64,000 nucleotides of DNA from NCBI GenBank assembly GCA_916048095.2, contig OU696589.1:6578183-6642182 (forward strand), given 5' to 3'. Every line of letters starts with the position of its first letter. Position 1 is the stretch's first letter. This document shows, one piece after another, positions 53,030 to 61,868 of this stretch. The notes under the pieces were generated by a model. The model ran no database searches. It was not told where the DNA came from and saw nothing but the letters and a program-made list of their open reading frames with translations. The position numbers and the translations under genes are program-made. This DNA comes from Sacculina carcini (lineage: Eukaryota > Arthropoda > Thecostraca > Sacculinidae).

Positions 53030-56000
53030 GTACCACCACGCGCAGTCATCATCAGACTTCATCACCGTCATCATTAGACACTTCATCACCGTCATCATCA
53101 CACACTTCATCACACACTTCATCACCGTTGTACTGAGACAGGCGCGCGTGGGACATCGCTGTCCCACGCGCGCCTACAGGACCACACCACTCGTAGACAC
53201 GCCTCAGGAACGACTCACCATTTCCCCTAATTACAGTCACCAACAAGGCTCAGCACACATCCACACCAGCACACGCACACACATACACTCACATGCATAC
53301 ACATACACACACGTGCACACCATCTGCCTGTATAACCAGTGCTGCGCATACAGACACGCACACATTCACAAACAAACATCTACCGCTCGCGCAAGGACCA
53401 CAGCCACACAAACACACGCACACTTTCACTCGCCCTAACATACAGACTTGCATACGCAAACATCATAGCCCAAACACACACACACTCACACACACACACA
53501 CACTAATAGCTCAGCAATATACTACAACCGTCATCATTAGACACTTCATCACCGTCATCATCATCACACTTCATCACCGTCATCATTAGACACTTCATCA
53601 CCGTCATCATCATCACACTTCATCACCGTCATCATTAGACACTTCATCACCGTCATCATCACACTTCATCACCGTCATCATCACACACTTCATCACCGTC
53701 ATCATCACACACTTCATCACCGTCATCATTAGACACTTCATCACCGTCATCATCACACACTTCATCACCGTCATCATCACACTTCATCACCGTCATCGTG
53801 TATTTGCCGCTGTTATTGTTATTAGTATTGGTATTATTAATCACAGGCAAACCCAGTTGCATGGGAAGAGTACAAGTGCACTATTACCACCCTGCTGCGG
53901 CGACCACATGTACCGGAAAGCCCAAAGATGTAGAGAGAGAGAGAGTTTGAAAAGTAAAGCATTCTTTAAAGAGAAAGAGAGTTCGAAGAGACAATAATAA
54001 GTGAATAACAATAAACAATCCATCCGCTAACACATTGTCAGTGATAACTAGGGCTGTCAAAAGTTAATAAAGTTACTTTTTCACCTAAGGGTCACTTTTT
54101 CATAAGCTACCTAAAACTGCATGAAAAAGTTATGTACGATAATTATTAAAAAAGTTATTAGGTTACCAAAAGTTACTTTTTCATCGTTAGGTTACTTTTT
54201 TTACTTTTAGGTTACTTTTTGATCGTCAGGTTACCTTTTGTTATTTTTCTTGTTATTAGGCAAGTTTACCACGAAGTTTGGTGACTTTTTGCAGATAAGA
54301 GGCACAAAAACGGTATATATGAGGATAATATAGGAAAAGAGATGGAATATTAGGTCTGAAGATAAAGAAATGTCAAAATCTCTGCTGTTAGGATTTAGCA
54401 ATTGATATGCACCTTAATATCCGTGCTACTCGATATTTATACGTTTTTCGGTACGCAGGATAGCGTCATTCCATTTTAGGAAATGTCCACGAACCGGAGG
54501 GTGTCGTGAGATGTTTGGAGCGTGGTATAGTACGATGTGTGAGCTCTCTATACCAGATACTGCACTGTAGCACTTGACAGTACGCATTTACTTGAACAGG
54601 AATTAGCACGTGATTTTCAGGGCGTGACATAGCGCCATTTTCTCACGTTTGTGACATTTATAAGACTGTGAGCACAGGGTGATACATATGGGAGGACGGG
54701 GGGCATTCACACATGCAGTGTTTACGCTCACACAAATATACAAGCTGTAGCACGTGCTATTTGATAAATAGTTCCATTGAAACAATATAAAGAACATTAT
54801 TGCGACCATTACTAAAAATAATTACATTAGCAAGTAGTATATTTCGCATTTGTATTAGCTTTCCACTTTAAATTGAATTTTGATGGTTATGCTTCTTTTT
54901 GCGATGTTAGCCAATTAATATTAAGTCACTTTTGGTGGTTTGTTGAAAAAATGGTACCAGATCGGAGAGGGTGGAAAAATAGTACCAACTCGGAAAGAGT
55001 ATAGAAAAGAAGGACTGGTGTATTTTCTTCCTTCAGAACTGCAAACAGAAATTCACCTTTTTTGAAGGTTATTTTTGCGAAGATTAGGTTATTTTAGGTT
55101 ACCTTTTTATAGGTTATTAGGTTACTTTTTATGTTCACAAACAAACAACAAACACACCGTGTATTTGATATAGCGCACTAATCAGCAAAGGCATGATAAA
55201 CATGTGATAAAGCGATACAAAAGTGACAATAACATTACCACTCATAGGTTATTTTTAGGTTACTTTTTTAGGTTACTTTTTCTCGAAAATATAGTTACTT
55301 TTTTCTGACTTTTAGGTTACTTTTTTGACAGCCCTAGTGATAACCTTTCTCTCCTTGGAGCTCTTTTTTCCAACAGAAGTTACCCAGACGAATTCAGTTT
55401 TCTGCGGAGTTCCTCGGGACTTAATTACTACATGACGATGGTGCGAGGTTGTTTGCTTCGTTTCCTCTTTCATCTTTTTCCATAGTCTTTTTTCAATTAC
55501 ATCAAAGTGACTGATAATGAAAAATACTTGCGTGACACGCTTTAACGGCCTCGACAACCATTGAAATGGCGTGTTCTGTGTTCGCACCGATGTTCAGAGC
55601 AGTCGCTGTCATTTGACCCACATCAAGAGGTCACACGTGGTCTCGGCACGTGCTACCAGTACCACGTCATCATCACCCAGCTCACATCATCTATCTCAAT
55701 CACTGGCCAACACAACCACTGCACACAGCATCTGTTCCGAGTCGCTGCTCCGAGGCGATCATTCTTCATCGCTTCCTAGACTGGGTTCACTACGTTCCGT
55801 CAACGTTCACTCGGACGATTTGCATTCGGTGCCGACGACCATTGAAGCAGCGTGTTCAGCAGGCGAACAAGTGGATGACGACACGGGTTGCCCGTCGACG
55901 CACGTGCTTCAACTAGTCAAGAACTTCGACAACTACAAGAAGGGAGCCAAAATGGGCGAGGCAGGCAAATTGTCGCCTCCTCGCAACTTGGCCGTCACTC

Positions 56001-59000
56001 CACACGGCACGGACTGCGTGGATAATGGCGTCACAATGATGGGCGCAAGTGACCTGAAGCTGATCAACAAGTCCTACAGCACGTCTTCTTCCGAGATTCG
56101 AATGCTGGGCAAAGACTTCCACAAACAAGAAACATCCAATAATCACGAGCGAATGATGCAGCTGAGCGACGGAGACAAAACCTACAGAGAGTCCACTTTC
56201 AAGCTGGACCGAATGGCAAAACTGGAGGGCAACGGACTACTAGCAAAGAAGAAAGTCTGCAGTGAGCAGGTATGCTGTCTCATCAATTTTCGCTGTTGTG
56301 GCCGTTCATACAACCATATCACACTTCTCTAACTGAACTTAGAGCATTCAGTAGTCGAACATTCGGTGTTTTGTGGTTGTGTCAATCCTTGAAAATTCAG
56401 TGAACGGCTTTGTACATAGTGAATACAACGTGGTCAAACATATGCATAGTGAGTAGAACAGATTGTTGAGCGGAACAATTTAACGTTGTCCGGACAATAC
56501 TTCGAGATATGATGATACATTACTTCTAGAATATTGTTTGATCCCGATATCCAGAAGTAAAAGGGTATTTGTATATGTACTTGTATATGTATGCCAAATG
56601 GCGTTCCAGAGACGGCAGAATGTGCGGTGTGGCGACATGAGTCGCGATACGGCGTCGCAGCGCACGTGTACCGACGCCAGCTTCAGCAGCGACCAGATGA
56701 GGGCGAGGCGCGTGGCCATGTTGCAATCGAACATGTCGTTGACCAGGGACGCGGGAACGGTGGTGGCATCGGGCAGCGAGAACCGCTCGATGAGTGTATC
56801 ACACTTGGCGTTCAACCAGCACAGAGCCGGACATCCAACGGTCAGTCGTAGCCCCATATACAACCCGTTGTTTCCCAAATCTTTTTGTTGGACTCTGTGG
56901 TCTAGTGGTAGCTCACCCGCCTCACAAGCGGGAGTTCCGTGGTTCGAAACCCGGCGGAGGAGAATTTCATTGGGTGAATTATATAATCCAACAGTCCCTG
57001 TCCACCCAGCAGTAAATGATGGTACCAGATATCAGTCATGTGTTGTGTCATGCATTCTGGGCAGGTGGCCCTCTCTAATACGTCTTCCGTCCTTGTTGAT
57101 CCATAGCGTGGAGAGGGTCGGTTCTGCGGTGACAGCGAGCTCCACGGGACACACCTGTGTGTGTTCATAAGCTTCGGCTTCTTCCCGTGTAGCAGCTGTT
57201 ACTTGATACCTTTAACCTTTAACACATACACTTAACTTATTAACTTGGGGTGCTAAGCAGGCTTGACAGCAACGTGTCAAAGCTGTGATGATAAGCTAAA
57301 GAGAGTAGATGAAACATAATCGCTGGGTTTTACGATTGTTATACATTTGCACTGTCAATCATTGAATACGGCAATTATTGAATGTCTTTCATTATGAACA
57401 TTTCATAAATCCCCCATCTTGGTACATGGATCATATACTATGCAATCACATGTGACCAATCTCGAACCGTGAGTTTCTTCAATCTTGCTGAATTGCCCCT
57501 TTCAGAACACTGAGACTGTGACTAGCCCGGCAGTTCAGTCGGCAATGGAAGAATTGGGACGTATCGAGAAGACCACCAACGCACTGGACGTCAACCAAGC
57601 ATTGATCCGCTGTGGCAACCATTTGTCATCGCTGTTGGTATCGTTAAACCAGCCCGTGACGACGCCGACCGGCTCGACAGAAAGACAGCTGAGTGTGGCA
57701 AGCTGCAGTGATTCAACGACCTATGACCAGCTGCAGCAGCCGATGGACAAAGCCGATATGTTCAACCAAATGGACACGGTGATGCAGAGAGCGTGGTCGG
57801 TGCCGGCCCACGGTCGTCAACTGGGAGTGTCACTTAGCAACACCATCCGACAGGCGGGCGGGCTGGATACACTCATCAGCTCTACTGATGAAGACTCGCA
57901 CGAGCTGAAGCGACGCAAGGCGCGCGTGCTCAGCAACTGCTTGACCACCGAGAACCGACAGTACGTGGTCGAGCGAGGTTTGGTCGGCCGCGTCGTGCAG
58001 ACCGCCTGCCTCACGTGCTGTCACCAACTGGACAATGAAGACGCACGTGCAGGCGCCGGCATCCTCAAGTCGCTGTTCAAGCACAGTGAAGGCACGTGTA
58101 GTACTGTGGTGCGCTACGGAGGGTTGGACGCCGTGCTGGAGCAGTGCAAGAAGCGTGACGTACCGACACTGCGTCAGTGTGCCATGGCACTGGCCAACCT
58201 GTCTCTGTACGGCGGACCGGAGAATCAGCAGACCATGTTGCAGCGTCGTGTTCCCAACTGGCTGTTTCCGCTGGCATTTCACAGTGACGATGTGATCCGC
58301 TACTACGCGTGTCTAGCCATCGCCACGATGGTCGCCAACAAGGAGATCGAGGCGGCCGTGCTACGTTCAGGCACTCTCGAGTTGATCGGTCCGTTTTTGT
58401 CCAAGTTGAACCCGGCCGAGTTTGCACAGAAGGCACTGCCTGTGTCGGCCGGCGGCCAGTCCGAGTCGTGGCTGCGTCGTCTCGTGCCAGTGCTGCTGTC
58501 ACACCGCGAGGAAGCGCGCAATCTGGCCGCCTTCCACTTCTCCATGGAAGCCAGTCTCAAGGTGCAGCAGCGTGCCAGCAACGCGACCGACAATGGTAGC
58601 GGTAACGAAGTCACCGGCACTGGTCACAGCAGTGACGCCGGGGCACTATTCTACAAAATCGGTGCCATCGAGCCACTGATCCACGTGGCCCGACTACCGT
58701 GTGCCGTGGCCGCTCGGTTTGCTCGCAACGCCTTGAGCTACCTCGACATCGAGACTCCTCACACGCTGAGTCAACAAGTTCCGCTGTGGTCGACTACTGA
58801 CGTGGCCAATTGGCTGCACCAGGTGAGCTTTACTTCAAGTCTTGAGACATAATATTTAGCCACACTTGGAGCTATCTCCTGCTGGAAATCAGCTCTTTTT
58901 ACATGTGTCTATCCCCACACGACCTCTCTGAACACATTCTTGTGAACATGTTCCACTGCACATAGACAAACTCATTGAACAAGGAAAATCAAGGCCAGCG

Positions 59001-60054
59001 CTAACCTGTGACAAGAGATTGGTACTGGTTTGGTTCTCATTTGATCTGGTCATCTATTCTTCAGCACAGATTCCTTTCGTCCCCCACTAAAATTCCCTTT
59101 GATGATCATTCAGGAGAACACCAAATATTTGCGTGATGTGTCTGGCACTATTTTTTTGTGCGCGTGAATTATTCTTTTTGAAGTCAATATTTCGTCAATG
59201 GTTGTGAACATATTTATGCGTGTGTCTCTGTGGTAATGGACCACGTTGGCCAGATTGAATTCGACGAGTACATGGACGGGTTTATGCGGTCGCGTGTCGA
59301 CGGAGACTTGCTACTGCGCCTCACCGACTCGATGCTCGACCACGACATCGGAATGAGCAACGGTATTCTGCGACAGAGGTTCATGCGCGAACTGCGTCGA
59401 CTCAAAATCATAGCCGACTACTCCAGTTGTGATGCTAGTCAGCTGGGCGAGTTTTTGCACAGTGTAGCTCCCGAGATCACAGTATACGCTTACAGCATGT
59501 TGATGTCGGGAGTGGATCGCAACATCCTCAGGTCAGTGATGATCCATCCCTGCCATCATTATGATTATCAATCCTCGTTCGTTTGTTTGTGTATTGTATT
59601 TTAGGGGTGCATCGGCCTCTAGGACCATATGACATCCCTGATTATCAATGGATCAAGGGCACATTGGTGACAATTGGCATGAAATGAAAAATGAAAAATG
59701 AAAAATGAAAATGAAATGAAATGAAAATGAAAAATGAAATGTCAAATAGACACCTGCAAAATGACAGCTTTTGAAGGACTACCCTCACTGCACTGGAGCC
59801 CCCAAAATGTTTCTATCAACTCCTCATAACCAAGAGATACACTAAAAGAGATCAATATAAGTCATTTTCTGTAGAATTTGTTCATAAAATCATTATGGCA
59901 AAGATATTGTATAATGATGTATGTACATGACTGATCGTCCCAAAGATTCAGCCCCTAACAAAATTGCACTCATTGTTGTAATCACGAATGCAAGATGTCT
60001 TTGTTTTTACTGTACCTACCACACATGCTCCCAGACCCCCGGACAGACAGACAC

Positions 60055-60134
<80 letters not shown>

Positions 60135-60737
60135 CAAGATAATTCGTGCTGATCATTCTTGCTGGTGTATACATCATGATTGAAGAGAGACAGAAACGTT
60201 GCTGAAACCAGTACAGATAATGTAATCATACTTCGTTGCAATCGTTGCAAAACACTTGACTTCTACAAAGAAATCAACCAAGGCATGTGATTCGTATGAA
60301 TACATCGATGTCGTCATGGTCCGTCACTTGAACTTGACTGTTTTGTAGGGTGATTCATGTGACAAGTGATTCACCGAACAAACTTATTACACAACACACA
60401 CACACACACATATTACCTCATCGTTTGCTTGCTGAAAACCTCGCGGAATTCGCGTTCCCGATGTCATTTGACCTGTCCATCGCGTGACACCTGGATATCT
60501 TATGAATCACGCCATGACAACACCCAAACCAACTTACTTGCTTGGAATGTCTTGAGAAACATATGCAAACGATGCGATGAATGACGTCTAATCCCCGGGA
60601 ATCCGTTCGATACAATCGATGCGTGTGTGTGTGTGTGTGTGTGTGTTGGTGTAGGTGTTTGACTGACGAACAGCTGCAAGAGGAATGTGGCGTCTCCAAT
60701 GCCATCCATCGCTTCAAAATACAAGAATCCATCAAAC
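52859..60737 (+). CDS. SARM1: SARM1 (ARM-SAM-TIR NAD hydrolase), partial: ends before the TIR exons
   Basis: Exons 52859-53029, 55598-56269, 56610-56840, 57506-58822, 59254-59531 and 60655-60737 join in consistent phase. The ARM region matches human SARM1 closely: LFKHSEGTC, GGLDAVLEQCKKRD, PNWLFPLAFHS, VANKEIEAAVLRSGTLELI. SAM1 follows (DVANWLHQ, then VDGDLLLRLTD, GMSNGILRQRFMRELRRLK), then SAM2 (ADYSSCDASQLGEFL, LTDEQLQEECGV). Known role: ARM binds NAD/NMN and restrains the TIR NADase; SAMs form the octamer; it drives axon degeneration and, in invertebrates, p38 innate immune signalling. The N-terminal 360 residues are Ser/Thr-rich and resemble the extended N-termini of ecdysozoan orthologues. 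No TIR exon is found up to 61.8 kb, after which an LTR element fills the window. Confidence 0.9.
53040..53130 (+). repeat. CACTTCATCACCGTCATCAT repeat, first block
   Basis: Four units begin 11 bp after the SARM1 donor at 53030. The main block follows at 53517-53800. Confidence 0.85.
53131..53516. other. Palindrome and CA-rich intron sequence
   Basis: A near-perfect hairpin (GGCGCGCGTGGGACA, TCGC loop, TGTCCCACGCGCGCC) lies at about 53141-53174. CA-rich sequence follows from 53255 on. Confidence 0.7.
53517..53800 (+). repeat. Minisatellite CACTTCATCACCGTCATCAT(CA/TAGA)
   Basis: About 12 units of 21-27 bp in the SARM1 intron. Two unit types (ending ATTAGACA or ATCACA) alternate. Confidence 0.92.
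53842..53990 (+). mobile_element. Dispersed repeat family E, copy 3
   Basis: AGGCAAACCCAGTTGCATGG, AGTACAAGTGCACTATTACC, GTACCGGAAAGCCC and (GA)n, as in the other copies. Confidence 0.65.
54049..55336. mobile_element. Non-autonomous hAT element, 1288 bp, perfect target duplication
   Basis: Ends TAGGGCTGTCAAAA and TTTTGACAGCCCTA are inverted repeats, flanked by identical GTGATAAC on both sides (54041-54048 and 55337-55344). Subterminal sequence is full of AGGTTACTTTTT / AAAAGTTA repeats in both orientations, typical transposase-binding arrays. The middle has no transposase frame. The perfect duplication suggests a relatively recent insertion. Lies in a SARM1 intron. Confidence 0.92.
55598..56269 (+). 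CDS. SARM1: SARM1 upstream exon b
   Basis: 224 codons from acceptor GTTCAG to donor GAGCAG then GTATGC, phase 0 at both ends. Begins SSRCHLTHIKRSHVVSARAT, then Ser/Thr-rich regulatory-type sequence, LPRLGSLRSVNVHSDDLHSV, and ends GLLAKKKVCSEQ. The acceptor choice is the one that keeps phase with exon a; the 3' end is secure. Confidence 0.75.
56610..56840 (+). CDS. SARM1: SARM1 cassette-like exon
   Basis: 77 codons between acceptor GTTCCAG and donor CCAACG then GTCAGT, phase 0 on both sides, so skipping keeps the frame. Encodes RRQNVRCGDMSRDTASQRT, SSDQMRARRVAMLQSNMSL and MSVSHLAFNQHRAG. GC-rich and coding-like in a poorer intron. Assigned to SARM1 by position and phase; could be an alternative exon. 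Confidence 0.7.
56890..57222 (+). mobile_element. tRNA-Val-derived SINE in SARM1 intron
   Basis: 333 bp, head GGACTCTGTGGTCTAGTGG, anticodon CAC, tail CCTTTAACCTTTAACAC. Inserted 50 bp after the cassette-like exon. Confidence 0.87.
57506..58822 (+). CDS. SARM1: SARM1 ARM-domain exon
   Basis: 439 codons from acceptor CCTTTCAG to donor CACCAG then GTGAGC, phase 0 at both ends. Carries the whole armadillo domain and the start of SAM1 (VPLWSTTDVANWLHQ). The entire autoinhibitory NAD/NMN-sensing domain is thus in a single large exon. Strong third-position GC bias compared with neighbouring introns. Confidence 0.93.
59254..59531 (+). CDS. SARM1: SARM1 SAM exon 1
   Basis: Acceptor TTGGCCAG, donor CTCAG then GTCAGT, phase 0 to 2. 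Completes SAM1 and opens SAM2. VDGDLLLRL and GVDRNIL are near-identical to human SARM1. Confidence 0.93.
59782..59985 (-). mobile_element. MITE family D, minus-strand copy in SARM1 intron
   Basis: CCAAAATGTTTCTATCAACT, CCTCATAACCAAGAG, TCTGTAGAATTTGTTCATA and TCAGCCCCTAACAAAATTGC mirror 50723-50976. The terminal repeats are lost. Confidence 0.7.
60057..60133. repeat. (GT)n microsatellite, about 38 units
   Basis: Uninterrupted GT tract in the SARM1 intron between the two SAM exons. Confidence 0.95.
60655..60737 (+). CDS. SARM1: SARM1 SAM exon 2
   Basis: The acceptor is a (TG)n tract ending GGTGTAG. 83 bp encode CLTDEQLQEECGV and AIHRFKIQESIK, closing SAM2 (human VSEQQLLEDCGI). Donor AAAC then GTCAGA at 60738, phase 1, running directly into (CA)n. 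Confidence 0.88.
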
Positions 60738-60741
60738 GTCA

Positions 60742-60781
<40 letters not shown>

Positions 60782-61319
60782 CAAAATACAAACACAACCA
60801 GATTGGCACTGATAAATTCATGGGGTAATTATTATTTAGACGGAAGTGGCGTAATCACCATGTCGCATGAATCGTACGAGTATTGAACAAGGTTCTGGAA
60901 TTCCCCGATAAAAAGATTGCATATCTAGACACCATGGCAACACTCCCAAACATTAGTCTATCAGTGTGTGTAATCTAATTAAGCTCAATTTGAGACTAAA
61001 CAGTTGCATGTTATCATGACAACATGTTCCAAAAGTTATCATTAAGTCAAGATTTGGATCTCCAACTTCAGTCAGATTTCCGCAGCAGTGAAAATGGTAC
61101 GTTTTTATTGGAAACTCCTCCATTGATGACCGCAGAACGTGCAAACTACATGCATGCCGTAAAAATGTGAAGTATGAAATGCTGCCTTTTTCTGTGTATT
61201 GCGGTTACGTCGCAAATGATACGAAAAAAACAATAAACGTATAAGCAGAAGAGAAAACATACATGGCATATGATGTACAATATGTTGTGTTTAACCTATT
61301 AGTTTGCACATTAATTTAA
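60742..61319. other. SARM1 intron after SAM2
   Basis: (CA)n at 60742-60780, then AT-rich sequence. No TIR exon (no DVFISYR-like frame) is present. Confidence 0.6.
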
Positions 61320-61510
61320 CTGTAGTTCTGTATTGGCGTGTGCGTGCATTTGTGTGTGAGTGTGAGCGTGTGCGTATGTATGTATGTATGTATGTGTGTG
61401 TGTGTGCTTGTGTGTAGTTCTGTATTGGCGTGTGCGTGCATTTGTGTGAGAGTGTGAGCGTGTGCGTATGTATGTATGTATGTATGTGTGTGTGCTTGTG
61501 CGTATGTTCT
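61320..61510 (+). repeat. Tandem duplication of a ~93-bp GT-rich unit
   Basis: Two consecutive copies beginning TAGTTCTGTATTGGCGTGTG, each ending in (GTAT)n. The unit precedes the LTR element by about 350 bp. Confidence 0.85.
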
Positions 61511-61868
61511 AGTGTAGTGAGTGTCAAGGGCATAAGCGGAGCTAGTGTAGTGATGATTGAAAGCTGTAGTGTAAGCTGATGCGCGAGTGTGCGCATACAG
61601 TGGTGCGTTGTTCCGCTTATGAGCTTTATAGTTGGGAGTTCAGCTATGAAGTTGTTGGTAAGAAGGGCAGTGCGATACGAGGAGTGGTTGTGTGTGGGGT
61701 GAGCTGTGGTGGTACAGGAATTGTGTTAGTGCGCGGTTGAGTTGTTCTTGTGGCGTTCTGTGTATTCTTCTTGGTTGCGTTTTTGCTCGTCATTCTCATC
61801 TCTACGGCCTTGTTTCATCTTCATCTTTAATACATCGTGCAATTTTCCGTTTGTTATTGGGTGAAGAC

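Noticed and set aside
53139-53174. Helitron 3' terminus
   Set aside because: The GC-rich hairpin fits, but no CTRR end at the expected distance and no TC start were found.
56480-56878. 132-codon minus frame opposite the SARM1 cassette exon
   Set aside because: Shadow of the GC-rich plus-strand exon, which has matching splice sites and phases on the plus strand.
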